A stretch of 64,000 nucleotides of DNA from Cellulomonas sp. (GCF_015234515.1 NZ_JADGMY010000021.1:92120-156119), one strand, 5' to 3'; shown: positions 28,014 through 36,382, counted from the first letter of the stretch. Numbers and translations are program-made. Notes: generated by a model not told the origin, from the sequence alone.

Positions 28014-28619
28014 GTGATGTGCGTGGGCGAGCAGCCGCTGCGCCTCGCGGTGGTCGGGGACGAGCTGGTCGCCGGCACCGGCGACCCCAAGGGCCTCGGG
28101 TGGGTGGGGCGCGTCGCCGCGCGGACCCCGACCCCGGAGCCGCTGACGGTCCTCACGCTCGCCGTCCCGGGTGAGACGAGCACCGACCTGGGAGCCAGGT
28201 GGGACGCCGAGGTGTCACGCCGCCTGTCACCGCACGCCGACAACCGGCTCGTGGTGGCGCTCGGACGCGCGGACATCGCCGCCGGGCTGTCGCTCGCGCG
28301 CAGCCGCCTCAACCTCGCCAACGTGCTGGACGTCGCCGACCAGCGCCGCATCCCCGCGTTCGTCGTGGGGCCTCCTCCGGGCGCACCCCACGACGGCGAC
28401 CGGCTGGCCGAGCTGTCCGCCGCGCTCGGCGACGTCGCCGCGCGGCGCCGCGTGCCCTTCGTGGACATGTACTCGCCGCTCGCGGCGCACGACCAGTGGC
28501 TCGCCGACATGGCGACGTCGCCGCAGCACCTCCCGGGCCAGGCCGGTTACGGCCTCATGGCGTGGCTCGTCCTGCACACGGGCTGGCGCACGTGGCTCGG
28601 CCTGCCCGATGACGTCTGA
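28014..28619 (+). CDS. SGNH/GDSL-fold protein with degenerate catalytic residues
   Basis: A 201-residue protein with the SGNH hydrolase fold. Block I reads VVGDELVAGTGDPKGLGW; the usual nucleophile Ser of GDS is Glu. Block III reads ALGRADIAAG instead of GxND. Block V reads SPQHLPGQAGYGLMAWLV, keeping His but with Ser where Asp of DxxH is expected. It is therefore probably not a standard esterase and may bind rather than cleave its ligand. The start could be GTG 28014, ATG 28017 or GTG 28023; the last has the best distance from AGGGG. It overlaps the next gene by 11 bases. A likely -10 (TACGCT) lies near 27942. Confidence 0.78.
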   Translation: MMCVGEQPLRLAVVGDELVAGTGDPKGLGWVGRVAARTPTPEPLTVLTLAVPGETSTDLGARWDAEVSRRLSPHADNRLVVALGRADIAAGLSLARSRLNLANVLDVADQRRIPAFVVGPPPGAPHDGDRLAELSAALGDVAARRRVPFVDMYSPLAAHDQWLADMATSPQHLPGQAGYGLMAWLVLHTGWRTWLGLPDDV

Positions 28620-29115
28620 GCCGGCACCCGAACCACCGCCGGTCGACGTCACGGCCACGCACGTGGCCGCCACGGTCCTGGGCCCGCAGGCCGTCCTCGA
28701 GGTCTGCGCGCGCGCCGCGCTGATCCTGCTGGGCGGCGCGCTCGTGCTGTACGTCGGCTACCTGGCGCTCGAGCGACCGACGGCCCACGACACCGTCGAC
28801 GCCGAGAGCGCCGCGATCATCGTCGCCCTCATGTACGGCGTGCACCTGGCCGCGCTGTTCGCGCTCGGCTGGCCCGGTGGGATGGTGACCGCCCACCTCA
28901 TGCGCCGGCACACGTCCGAGCGTCGGCACGTCGCCGCGTTCGGAGTGACCGGAGCGGTGCTGGGCGCCGCGGTGCTGCTCACGATCGGCTCCGCCGGGCC
29001 CGCGAGCGTGTGGGCCGTCGTCGGAGGGGTGTCCGCGGGCGGTGCGCGCGCGTGGACCGGTCACGCGCGCCACCGCCGGGCGGCCCGCCGGTCGACGCAC
29101 CCCGCGGCGACCTGA
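28609..29115 (+). CDS. Membrane protein of unknown function, 168 residues
   Basis: The protein starts with a Pro-rich cytoplasmic stretch (MTSEPAPEPPPVDVTATHV). About four hydrophobic segments follow: CARAALILLGGALVLYVGYL, IIVALMYGVHLAALFALGW, FGVTGAVLGAAVLLTIGS and SVWAVVGGVSAGGARAW. It ends in a basic tail (RHRRAARRSTHP). I recognise no family. The ATG at 28609 lies inside the end of the SGNH-fold gene, so the pair is probably coupled and may work together at the membrane. Confidence 0.7.
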   Translation: MTSEPAPEPPPVDVTATHVAATVLGPQAVLEVCARAALILLGGALVLYVGYLALERPTAHDTVDAESAAIIVALMYGVHLAALFALGWPGGMVTAHLMRRHTSERRHVAAFGVTGAVLGAAVLLTIGSAGPASVWAVVGGVSAGGARAWTGHARHRRAARRSTHPAAT

Positions 29116-29143
29116 CGCGACCGGCCCGGAAGGCGCGACCGCG

Positions 29144-29749
29144 TCAGCGCAGGGTCGCGCGCATCGTCCGCAGCGCGGTGTCGAGCACGGTGCGCAGCGT
29201 CTCGACCGTGAGCTCGTCGACACCTGCCGCGGCGTCCGCCCGGCGCAGGTCGGCACGCACCTCGTCGCCGAACCGCCGCACGATCGCGTCGGCCTCGACC
29301 CGGCGCCGGTGCGACGCCGTGCGCTGCGGGTCCGGCTCCCCCGCCACCGGGTGGGCACCGTCACGGGCACGCTGCGCCGCGGACGTCAGATCCGCCCGCA
29401 GGCCGCGCATCGCCGCCTGCACGTCCTGACGCACCTGGGACGCCTGTGCGCGCACCGTCTCGGCGATCGACGCCTCGAGATGGGCCAGGTCGCCCCGGCG
29501 CGCGTCGAGCTCGGCGCGCCCGGCGTCCGTCAGCGTGTACGTCGCCTTGCGCCCGTCGTCGGACCGGCGCACCAGACCCTCCTCCTCCAGCCGTGCCAGG
29601 CGCGGGTAGACCGTGCCGGCGCTGGGCCGGTAGGTGCCACCGAAGCGGTCGCTGAGCGCGGTGATGAGCTCGTAGCCGTGCCGGGGCCCGTCCTCCAGCA
29701 GCGCCAGGAGGTACAGCCGCAGCTGGCCGTGCGCGAAGACCTGGGCCAT
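29144..29749 (-). CDS. PadR-family transcriptional regulator
   Basis: A 201-residue repressor. The PadR winged helix occupies about 8-85 (LRLYLLALLEDGPRHGYEL, then GTYRPSAGTVYPRLARLEEEG and GRKATYTLTDAGR). A long helical C-terminal part (about 90-200) should dimerise. The ATG at 29749 overlaps the stop of the DUF4097 gene as TGATG, so the two are coupled. The PadR plus DUF4097 pair is a recurrent actinobacterial and firmicute module in which the regulator usually represses its own operon. The large inverted repeat upstream of the first gene (30669-30707) is the obvious binding site. Confidence 0.9.
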   Translation of the reverse strand: MAQVFAHGQLRLYLLALLEDGPRHGYELITALSDRFGGTYRPSAGTVYPRLARLEEEGLVRRSDDGRKATYTLTDAGRAELDARRGDLAHLEASIAETVRAQASQVRQDVQAAMRGLRADLTSAAQRARDGAHPVAGEPDPQRTASHRRRVEADAIVRRFGDEVRADLRRADAAAGVDELTVETLRTVLDTALRTMRATLR

Positions 29750-30657
29750 CAGCGGGACCCGTCGACGGGGGCGTCGGCGACGTCACCGGCGGCCGTGCCG
29801 TACCGCACCGCCTCGCCCGGCACCGCCTCGTCGGGCACCGCGTCGGCGACGGGGGCCCGCAGCACGGTGACGTGACCCGTGACGGTCGTCGCCGACAGGA
29901 AGGCGCCGCCCTCGCCGGCCTCGAGGTCGACCGTGCGGTGGCCCGGTCCGGTGCCCTTGTGCTCCCGGCCGTCGATGACGAGCCGCCCGGACACGGACTG
30001 CGCACGCACCTGCAGGCCCGCGCCGTCCGGGATCCGCACGGTCAGGTCACCCGACACGGTCGTGACCGTGAGCGAGGAGGTGCCGGCACCGACGTCGAGC
30101 GAGACGGCCCCGGACACGGAGTTCCCCTGCACGAGCGTGAGGTCCCCCGACGCCGCGAGCTCACCCGAGACGGTGTTGAATCGCAGGTCGCCGTCGAGGC
30201 GGCGCACGACCATCTCCCCGGAGACCGAGTTGGTCGACAGCCTGCCGTGCACGTCGTCGACGACGACGGAGCCCGAGACGGTCGAGACCGACACGTCCTG
30301 CCGCAGGCCCGCGACCAGACCGTCGGCGCTGACGGTCGCGACCTTGGCGAGGACGCTGCGCGGCACGGCGAGGTGCACGTCGGCACGGTCCTTGTCCTGG
30401 AAGTTGCGGAACTTCTCGACGAAGCCCTCCCAGCCACCGAGCGTGAAGCTGTAGCCCACGCGCAGTTCCCCGTCGGAGAGCGTCACCTCGAGAGGGCGCC
30501 CGTCGACGCGGTGCACCTCGAGCCGGGCACCGTGCGCCTCGGGGTCGTCGTGCGCGACCACGTCGACCCGTCCGCCGACCAGCCCGACGCGCAGTGCGCG
30601 CACGTCGTCGATCTCGATGACCTGCGGGCCGGCGACGACCCAGGATTCCGTGGACAT
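29749..30657 (-). CDS. DUF4097-family beta-strand repeat protein
   Basis: A 302-residue protein dominated by short repeated strands of the type VSGxxxV (STVSGSVVVDDV, NSVSGEMVVRRL, NTVSGELAASGD, NSVSGAVSLDVG, TTVSGDLTVRIP, QSVSGRLVIDGR), which fold as a right-handed beta-helix-like DUF4097 domain (about 100-280). No signal peptide or membrane helix is seen. The function of the family is not established. The ATG at 30657 has GGAGG five bases upstream, and this decides the start over one at 30669. It is the first gene of a two-gene operon with the PadR regulator. Confidence 0.85.
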   Translation of the reverse strand: MSTESWVVAGPQVIEIDDVRALRVGLVGGRVDVVAHDDPEAHGARLEVHRVDGRPLEVTLSDGELRVGYSFTLGGWEGFVEKFRNFQDKDRADVHLAVPRSVLAKVATVSADGLVAGLRQDVSVSTVSGSVVVDDVHGRLSTNSVSGEMVVRRLDGDLRFNTVSGELAASGDLTLVQGNSVSGAVSLDVGAGTSSLTVTTVSGDLTVRIPDGAGLQVRAQSVSGRLVIDGREHKGTGPGHRTVDLEAGEGGAFLSATTVTGHVTVLRAPVADAVPDEAVPGEAVRYGTAAGDVADAPVDGSR

Positions 30658-30668
30658 CCGTACCTCCA

Positions 30669-30707
30669 ACGCGATATGTCGTGTGATAAAGACACGCTAT
30701 ATCGCGT
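30669..30707. promoter_or_regulatory. Large inverted repeat, likely PadR operator
   Basis: Two 16-base arms, 14 of 16 matching, are separated by 7 bases. The left arm is ACGCGATATGTCGTGT and the right arm is ACACGCTATATCGCGT. It lies 11 bases upstream of the DUF4097 start codon, covering where the promoter must be, and is AT-rich compared with its surroundings. Autorepression by the downstream PadR protein is inferred. Confidence 0.75.
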
Positions 30708-30735
30708 CTCGACGCCGCGCAAGAGTGCACAGCAC

Positions 30736-30776
30736 GACGGCCGGCGACCCGTGAGGGTCACCGGCCGCCGGCCGTC
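30736..30776 (-). terminator. Terminator downstream of pilT
   Basis: An 11-bp perfect outer stem (GACGGCCGGCG with CGCCGGCCGTC) encloses a smaller ACCC/GGGT hairpin. It lies 12 bases past the pilT stop on the minus strand. Confidence 0.55.
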
Positions 30777-30788
30777 CGCGGGCGCGCG

Positions 30789-31877
30789 TCAGGACACGAC
30801 GCCGGCACCACGCAGCTCGACCGTCAGGTCGTGCGGGTTCGACGCGACCGCCAGCGCCTCCTCGTACGTCACGACCCCGTCGTGGACGAGTGCGTAGAGG
30901 TGCTGGTCGAACGTCTGCATCTTGTAGAAGTCGCCGTCCTTGATCAGGTCCAGCAGCGGCGGGTTGTCCTGCGGCTCGATGATCGCCTCGGCCGTGCGGC
31001 CTGTGTTGACCATGACCTCGATCGCCGCCTGCCGTCCGTTGCCGTCGGCCTTGCGCACCAGACGCTGCGAGACGATGCCGCGCAGCGACTGTGCGAGCGC
31101 GATGCGGACCTGCTTCTGCTCGTGCGGCGGGAAGAAGTCGACGATGCGGTTGATGGTCTCGGCGGCGTCGATCGTGTGGAGCGTCGACAGCACGAGGTGG
31201 CCGGTCTCGGCGGCCGACAGCGCCGCACGCACCGTCTCGACGTCGCGCATCTCGCCGACGAGGATGACGTCGGGGTCCTGCCGCATGGCCGCCCGCAGCG
31301 CGACCGTGAAGTCCGCCGTGTCCTGGCGCACCTCGCGCTGCGAGACGATGGCCTTCTTGTCCGAGTGCAGGATCTCGATCGGGTCCTCGATCGTGACGAT
31401 GTTGACCTCGCGGTAGGAGTTGATGAGGTCGACCATCGACGCCAGCGTCGTGGTCTTGCCGGACCCCGTCGGGCCCGTCACCAGCACCAGGCCGCGCGGC
31501 TCGAGCGCGAGCTCGCCGACGACCTCGGGCAGCCCCAGCTCCCCGAGCGACTGCGCTCCCACCGCGACCCGGCGGAAGACCATGCCGTACGTCCCGCGCG
31601 CCTGGTAGGCGTTGACGCGGAACCGCCCGACGCCGGACAGCGAGTACGCGAAGTCCGCCTCCTTGGTGTCCCGGAACTTCTCCACCAGGTCGTCGGGGAG
31701 GACCTCCTCGAGCATCCGCTCGGTGTCCAGCGGCCGCAGCTCCGGCGCCTGCAGCTTGCGCAGGCGGCCGTCGACCCGCACGCGCGGTGCGGACCCGACC
31801 TTGCAGTGCAGGTCGGAGCCCCCGGTGCTGGCCAGGGCGTGCAGGAACGGGATCACGGACTGGGGCTGCTGACTCAC
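30789..31877 (-). CDS. pilT: PilT-type twitching-motility ATPase (orphan)
   Basis: A 362-residue retraction ATPase of the type IV pilus family. It has an N-terminal PAS-like domain (GGSDLHCKVGSAPRVRVDG), Walker A GPTGSGKTTT near 133, the Asp box (NIVTIEDPIEI), Walker B with PDVILVGEMRDVET, and the His box STLHTIDAAETI. The AIRNLIRE-type element reads QVRIALAQSLRGIVSQRLV. Length is typical. The GTG at 31877 has no SD. No pilB, pilC, pilin or pilM genes lie near it, so it is isolated from any type IV pilus cluster in this window. It may serve a pilus system encoded elsewhere. Confidence 0.92.
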   Translation of the reverse strand: MSQQPQSVIPFLHALASTGGSDLHCKVGSAPRVRVDGRLRKLQAPELRPLDTERMLEEVLPDDLVEKFRDTKEADFAYSLSGVGRFRVNAYQARGTYGMVFRRVAVGAQSLGELGLPEVVGELALEPRGLVLVTGPTGSGKTTTLASMVDLINSYREVNIVTIEDPIEILHSDKKAIVSQREVRQDTADFTVALRAAMRQDPDVILVGEMRDVETVRAALSAAETGHLVLSTLHTIDAAETINRIVDFFPPHEQKQVRIALAQSLRGIVSQRLVRKADGNGRQAAIEVMVNTGRTAEAIIEPQDNPPLLDLIKDGDFYKMQTFDQHLYALVHDGVVTYEEALAVASNPHDLTVELRGAGVVS

Positions 31878-32017
31878 GTCAGGGGTATCGGGATGCGGAC
31901 GCCCGCACTTGAGCCACGACGGGGGGCGCGCGCGGCCCGCGCGATGTGGGACGATGGAGCGATATCCCCGGCGTGCGCGGCTACTGCGCGCGCGCCGCGA
32001 ACCAAGGAGAACCAGCG

Positions 32018-32092
32018 ATGAGCAAGCGTGGCCGCAAGCGTCGCTCCCGCAAGGGGAACGCCGCCAACCACGGCAAGCGTCCCAACGCCTGA
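32018..32092 (+). CDS. Ribosomal protein bL37 (24 residues)
   Basis: A tiny, very basic peptide, MSKRGRKRRSRKGNAANHGK followed by RPNA. The ATG at 32018 has AAGGAGA seven bases upstream, and a very strong hairpin follows 22 bases after the stop. The NAANHGKRPNA ending matches, from memory, the actinobacterial large-subunit protein bL37 seen in mycobacterial ribosome structures. It is easily missed by gene finders because of its size. It is convergent with rsrA. Confidence 0.85.
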   Translation: MSKRGRKRRSRKGNAANHGKRPNA

Positions 32093-32113
32093 GCGTTCGA
32101 CGCCCTGACGTGC

Positions 32114-32146
32114 CGACGGGCCCGGAGCATCGCTCCGGGCCCGTCG
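32114..32146. terminator. Bidirectional terminator between bL37 and rsrA
   Basis: A perfect 15-bp stem, CGACGGGCCCGGAGC pairing with GCTCCGGGCCCGTCG, around a 3-base loop. It lies between two convergent genes and should stop both. There is no U-tract. Confidence 0.85.
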
Positions 32147-32178
32147 CCGTCCCACCCGACCTCTCGAGGCCGTGCGGT

Positions 32179-32496
32179 TCAGACCTCCGGTGCCGTCCCT
32201 GTGCGCAACCGCAGCACCGTCAGCTGCTCGTGGATCCGCATCCGCAGCGCGGCAGGCGCCTCCTCCTTGCAGCAGCGCCGGACGAGCTGCTTGAGGACCA
32301 CCTCGATGTGCTCCTCCTCGAGGCACGGCGCGCACTCCTCGAGGTGAGCCTCGACACGCTGCTGGTCGAGCGCACCGAGCTCGGAGTCGACGTACTCCCA
32401 GAGCCGCTCGACCGCCTCGTCGCACCCGCACGGGACGCCCTCCACCGGGCGGGGCCCGGCGGCCGACCCGCTCGCGGCGTCCTCGGTCGCGCTCAC
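32179..32496 (-). CDS. rsrA: Redox-sensing zinc anti-sigma factor RsrA
   Basis: A 105-residue ZAS-family anti-sigma factor that holds SigR inactive in reducing conditions and releases it on disulfide stress. The zinc motif H51-x3-C55-x2-C58 (HLEECAPC) is intact. Further Cys at C23, C25 and the pair C75-C76 (RRCCKEEAP) fit RsrA. The GTG at 32496 overlaps the sigR stop as GTGA, giving stoichiometric coupling. The N-terminal 20 residues are a disordered Ala/Ser/Gly stretch. Confidence 0.93.
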   Translation of the reverse strand: MSATEDAASGSAAGPRPVEGVPCGCDEAVERLWEYVDSELGALDQQRVEAHLEECAPCLEEEHIEVVLKQLVRRCCKEEAPAALRMRIHEQLTVLRLRTGTAPEV

Positions 32497-33146
32497 CGCG
32501 CACCGTCCGGGACCGTCGGTGAGGCACCGGCCAGCCCTCGCTCGCGCGCGTAGTCGGACAGCAGGTCGCGCAGCTGTGCGCGCCCCCGGTGCAGGCGGGA
32601 CATCACCGTCCCGATCGGCGTGCCCATGATCTCGGCGATCTCCTTGTACGCGAAGCCCTCGACGTCCGCGAGGTACACCGCGATGCGGAAGTCCTCGGGA
32701 ATCTGCTGCAGTGCGTCCTTCACGTCGGAGTCCGGCAGGTGGTCCAGCGCCTCCGCCTCGGCGGAGCGCAGCCCGCGCGACGTGTGGGACTCCGCACGGG
32801 CGAGCTGCCAGTCCTCGATCTCCTCGGACCGGGACTGCTGCGGCTCGCGCTGCTTCTTGCGGTACGTGTTGATGTACGTGTTCGTGAGGATCCGGTAGAG
32901 CCACGCCTTGAGGTTGGTGCCCGGACGGTACTGGTGGAACGCCGCGAACGCCTTGGTGAAGGCCTCCTGGACGAGGTCCTCCGCGTCGGCCGGGTTGCGC
33001 GTCATCCGCAGGGCAGCGCCGTACAGCTGGTCGAGGTAGACCAGCGCCTCCGCCTCGAACCGGTCGGTGCGGGCGGCGTCGTCCTCGCCGGCAGGGGCAC
33101 GCGTCGTGCCCTGGTCGTCGTCGACGCCCTCGGGTAGCTCACTCAT
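32493..33146 (-). CDS. sigR: ECF sigma factor SigR/SigH (thiol-oxidative stress)
   Basis: A 217-residue ECF sigma factor. Region 2 (about 28-100) has [20 protein letters not shown] and [16 protein letters not shown]. Region 4 (about 130-190) has [20 protein letters not shown] and [19 protein letters not shown]. Its pairing with RsrA makes it the thiol-stress sigma factor of the mycothiol regulon. The ATG at 33146 lies eight bases after TAGGCT (p1, near-leaderless). The open frame continues upstream to an ATG at 33263, directly behind a SigR-type promoter (p2), so a form with 39 extra N-terminal residues is likely under stress, as described for Streptomyces SigR. Confidence 0.94.
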   Translation of the reverse strand: MSELPEGVDDDQGTTRAPAGEDDAARTDRFEAEALVYLDQLYGAALRMTRNPADAEDLVQEAFTKAFAAFHQYRPGTNLKAWLYRILTNTYINTYRKKQREPQQSRSEEIEDWQLARAESHTSRGLRSAEAEALDHLPDSDVKDALQQIPEDFRIAVYLADVEGFAYKEIAEIMGTPIGTVMSRLHRGRAQLRDLLSDYARERGLAGASPTVPDGAR

Positions 33147-33154
33147 CGCCCACG

Positions 33155-33160
33155 AGCCTA
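33155..33160 (-). promoter_or_regulatory. sigR promoter p1, -10 element
   Basis: TAGGCT on the minus strand lies eight bases before the ATG at 33146. This fits basal, nearly leaderless transcription of the standard SigR isoform. No clear -35 is seen. Confidence 0.5.
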
Positions 33161-33272
33161 GTGCTCCGGGGACCATGGGACCCGACCGGGCGGCGGGCTC
33201 ACCCCACGGCGCGACGGCCGGCAGCGGTCCGGGCGCGGGACGGGTCTCGAGGGCACAGCTCATGACCGGCCC

Positions 33273-33300
33273 AACACCGCGCCACCACGTGCGCATTCCC
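33273..33300 (-). promoter_or_regulatory. sigR promoter p2, SigR-dependent
   Basis: GGGAAT (33300-33295) and GTT (33275-33273) are separated by 19 bases, matching the SigR/SigH consensus GGAAT-N18/19-GTT. The ATG at 33263, in frame with sigR, starts 9 bases past the GTT, so this transcript would be essentially leaderless for the long isoform. Confidence 0.7.
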
Positions 33301-33378
33301 GTGGGTGCGCGCCAGGGGTCCGACGACACTAGCGTGGGAGCACCGCCGAACCGCGGTCGATCCCTTCAGGAGGAACCC

Positions 33379-33930
33379 GTGCTGCTGCGTCGCCTCGCCC
33401 GTCCCATGTTCGCGTCGTGGTTCGTCAGCCAGGGGCTCGACGCGCTGCGGCATCCCGGCGCCCACGCGCAGGTCGTGCGCGACGGGCTGGACTCGGTGCG
33501 CTCCCGCGTGCCCGCCGCGGCGCGGTCGTCAGCGCCCGCGCCGCTGGCGAAGGCCCTCGACGGCGGTCTGAGCGACAAGCAGCTCGCGACCGCGGCGCAG
33601 GCGCACGGTGCCGCCATGCTGGTCGCCGGCACGATGCTCGCCGTCGGCCGAGCGCCCCGCACGGCTGCGCTCGCGCTCGCGGGCCTGACCGTGCCGCTGG
33701 TGCTGGTGAACCTCCCGATCGGCGGGCGGGGGGTCCTGACGGCCGCGGAGAAGAAGGCGCGCAAGGAGCGACTCGTGCGCGCGCTGTCCTTCGCCGGCGG
33801 CGCCGTCCTCGCGGGGGTCGACCTCGAGGGCCGGCCCGGGGTGACGTGGCGCGTGCAGCACGCCCGCACCGACCGCGCCGCGCTGCGCGCCGCACGCGCG
33901 ACCGAGGCTGCCAAGCACGTGGACGGCTGA
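33379..33930 (+). CDS. DoxX-family membrane protein
   Basis: A 183-residue DoxX-like protein. The start LLRRLARPMFASWFVSQGLDALRHP is typical of actinobacterial members. Helices are predicted near 10-25, 75-95 (AAMLVAGTMLAVGRAPRTAA), 98-115 and 140-155. The family is linked to redox homeostasis and membrane-associated oxidoreductases. Location next to sigR is suggestive of the thiol-stress response, but this is only positional. The GTG at 33379 has AGGAGGAA at good spacing, so earlier in-frame codons are rejected. Confidence 0.85.
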   Translation: MLLRRLARPMFASWFVSQGLDALRHPGAHAQVVRDGLDSVRSRVPAAARSSAPAPLAKALDGGLSDKQLATAAQAHGAAMLVAGTMLAVGRAPRTAALALAGLTVPLVLVNLPIGGRGVLTAAEKKARKERLVRALSFAGGAVLAGVDLEGRPGVTWRVQHARTDRAALRAARATEAAKHVDG

Positions 33931-33965
33931 CGCCCGCCACGCACCGACGCCGCTAGCCTGGCCGC

Positions 33966-35297
33966 ATGACGAGCTCGCACACCGACCTGTGGTCCGCGCC
34001 CGTGGCCCAGGCACCCCTCGACGCCACGGTCGCCGTGCCCGGCTCGAAGTCGCTGAGCAACCGCTACCTCGCCCTGGCCGCCCTGGCCGAGGGGCCGAGC
34101 ACGCTGCGCTCGCTGCTCGTCTCGCGCGACACGCGGCTCATGGCGGCGGCGCTCGAGACGCTGGGCGTGCAGGTGGACCTCGGCGGTGACGCCGTGCGCG
34201 TCACCCCTGCCCAGCTGCGCGGGCACGTCACGATCGACTGCGGCCTGGCCGGGACCGTCATGCGCTTCCTGCCCGCGATCGCGGCGCTCGCCGACGGCCC
34301 GGTGCACTTCAAGGGCGACGTCGAGGCGCTCGTGCGACCCATGGGTCCGCTGCTGCAGGCGCTGCGCGCGCTGGACGTGCGCGTGGACGAGGAGGGTGAG
34401 CCCGGCCACCTGCCGTTCACGGTCCACGGCCGCGGCGCGGTGGGCGGTGGCCACGTCGACATCGACGCGTCGGGGTCGAGCCAGTTCGTCTCCGGCCTGC
34501 TGCTCGCGGGAGCGCGCTTCGAGCGCGGGCTCACGGTGCGTCACACGGGCCCCACCCTGCCGAGCCTGCCGCACATCGAGATGACCGTCGCCGTGCTGCG
34601 TGCCGCGGGCGTCGTCGTCGACGACTCGCGTCCCGAGATCTGGCGCGTCGAGCCCGGCCCCGTCGCGGGACGTGACGTGCACGTCGAGCCGGACCTGTCG
34701 AACGCCGCGCCGTTCCTGTGCGCCGCGATGGTCGCCGGCGGGTCCGTGCGCGTCCCCGGGTGGCCGGCGAGCACCACCCAGCCCGGTGGGCTGCTGCCGG
34801 ACATCCTCACGCGCATGGGTGCGTCGGTCACGCTCGACGGGGAGGTGCTGACCGTCACCGGCACCGGTGAGGTGCGCGGTGTCGACCTCGACCTGCGGGC
34901 CGCCGGCGAGCTCGCACCGACGATCGCCGCGCTCGCGACGCACGCGGACTCCCCCACGCGGCTGCGGGGCATCGCGCACCTGCGGGGGCACGAGACCGAC
35001 CGGCTGGCCGCGCTCGCGGCGGAGATCACCCGGCTGGGTGGCCAGGCCGAGCAGACGTCCGACGGCCTGGTCATCACGCCGCGGCCGCTGCACGGCGGCG
35101 TGTGGCGCACGTACGCCGACCACCGCATGGCGACCGCGGGCGCCCTCGTGGGGCTGCGCGTGCCCGGCGTCGAGGTCGAGGACGTCGCCACCACCGCCAA
35201 GACCCTGCCGGGCTTCGTGGACCTGTGGACCGGCATGCTCGCGGCGTCCGCCGGCCACGTCGTGCGTGACGGGCTGACCGCGGGACCGACCGCCTGA
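33966..35297 (+). CDS. aroA: 3-phosphoshikimate 1-carboxyvinyltransferase (EPSP synthase)
   Basis: A 443-residue shikimate-pathway enzyme joining shikimate-3-phosphate and phosphoenolpyruvate. Motifs: PGSKSLSNR at 25-33 (substrate Lys/Arg), [11 protein letters not shown] near 95, [14 protein letters not shown] near 170, [11 protein letters not shown] near 340 and [13 protein letters not shown] near 380. It starts with ATG exactly six bases after TAGCCT (33954-33959), so it is probably leaderless. The stop overlaps the rsgA start as TGATG. aroA-rsgA-hisN downstream of sigR is a conserved actinobacterial neighbourhood. Confidence 0.96.
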   Translation: MTSSHTDLWSAPVAQAPLDATVAVPGSKSLSNRYLALAALAEGPSTLRSLLVSRDTRLMAAALETLGVQVDLGGDAVRVTPAQLRGHVTIDCGLAGTVMRFLPAIAALADGPVHFKGDVEALVRPMGPLLQALRALDVRVDEEGEPGHLPFTVHGRGAVGGGHVDIDASGSSQFVSGLLLAGARFERGLTVRHTGPTLPSLPHIEMTVAVLRAAGVVVDDSRPEIWRVEPGPVAGRDVHVEPDLSNAAPFLCAAMVAGGSVRVPGWPASTTQPGGLLPDILTRMGASVTLDGEVLTVTGTGEVRGVDLDLRAAGELAPTIAALATHADSPTRLRGIAHLRGHETDRLAALAAEITRLGGQAEQTSDGLVITPRPLHGGVWRTYADHRMATAGALVGLRVPGVEVEDVATTAKTLPGFVDLWTGMLAASAGHVVRDGLTAGPTA

Positions 35298-36382
35298 TGG
35301 CCGAGCGGCGCTACGACGAGCGGGACGTGCGGATCCGTCCCGGTCGAGGTTCGCGCCCCCGCACCAAGCGACGGCCCGAGCACGCCGACGCGCGCACGGC
35401 CATGGTCGTGGCCGTCGACCGCGGCCGGTACACCGTCCTCCTCGACCCGGGCGGCCCCGACGAGACCCGGATCCTCGCCATGAAGGCGCGCGAGCTCGGC
35501 CGCGACCGCGTCGTGCCGGGTGACCGCGTCGACGTCGTGGGCGACACCACCGGTGCGGAGGGCTCGCTCGCGCGCATCGTGCGGATCGGTGAGCGCCGCA
35601 CCGTGCTGCGCCGCACGGCCGACGACACCGACCCGGTCGAGCGCATCATCGTCGCCAACGCCGACCGGCTCGTCGTCGTCACCGCGCTGGCCGACCCCGA
35701 GCCGCGCACGCGGATGATCGACCGGTGCGTGGCAGCGGCGTACGACGCGGGCATGGAGGTGCTGCTGGCCCTCACCAAGGGTGACCTGGCGGACCCCGCC
35801 GAGCTGATCGCGATGTACGCACCGATCGGCGTCGACGTCGTCGTGACGAGCCGTGGCGTCGACCCCGTGACGGGTGAGCGCACGATCGTCGGGCTCGACA
35901 GGCTGCGCGACGTGCTGACGGGCGACGTGTCCGTGCTGGTCGGCCACTCGGGCGTCGGCAAGTCCACGCTCGTCAACGCCCTCGTGCCGGACGCGCGGCG
36001 CGCCGTGGGAGTCGTCAACGACGTGACGGGCCGCGGGCGTCACACGTCGTCCTCCGCGATCGCGCTCGAGGTCCACGGCACGGACGCCCCGACGTGGGTC
36101 ATCGACACCCCGGGCGTGCGCTCGTTCGGGCTCGCGCACGTCGACCCGAGCCACCTGCTGGGGGCGTTCCCCGACCTCGACGAGGTGGCGCGCGAGTGCC
36201 CCCGCGGGTGCACGCACCTGGCCGACTCCCCCGACTGCATGCTCGACGAGTGGGTGGCGGACGCGCCGGACGACGTCGTCCGCGCGGCACGCGCCGCGCG
36301 GCTCGACTCGTTCCGCCGGCTGCTGGTCAGCCGCCTCGGCGTCGAGGACGAGAGCGACGGGGACGGCGCGCGCGGCCGGTGA
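35297..36382 (+). CDS. rsgA: Ribosome small-subunit GTPase RsgA
   Basis: A 361-residue circularly permuted GTPase that checks late 30S subunit maturation. An OB-fold N-domain (about 35-110) precedes the G domain, with G4 (LALTKGD) before G1 (GHSGVGKST, about 216-224) and G3 (DTPGVRSFG). A C-terminal zinc module carries ECPRGCTHLADSPDC. The first 30 residues are very basic and likely touch rRNA. The ATG overlaps the aroA stop by one base, indicating coupling. Confidence 0.95.
   Translation: MAERRYDERDVRIRPGRGSRPRTKRRPEHADARTAMVVAVDRGRYTVLLDPGGPDETRILAMKARELGRDRVVPGDRVDVVGDTTGAEGSLARIVRIGERRTVLRRTADDTDPVERIIVANADRLVVVTALADPEPRTRMIDRCVAAAYDAGMEVLLALTKGDLADPAELIAMYAPIGVDVVVTSRGVDPVTGERTIVGLDRLRDVLTGDVSVLVGHSGVGKSTLVNALVPDARRAVGVVNDVTGRGRHTSSSAIALEVHGTDAPTWVIDTPGVRSFGLAHVDPSHLLGAFPDLDEVARECPRGCTHLADSPDCMLDEWVADAPDDVVRAARAARLDSFRRLLVSRLGVEDESDGDGARGR

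Noticed and set aside
33147..33378. Separate small gene in the sigR-doxX gap
   Set aside because: The open frame there is the in-frame extension of sigR, better explained as an alternative isoform.
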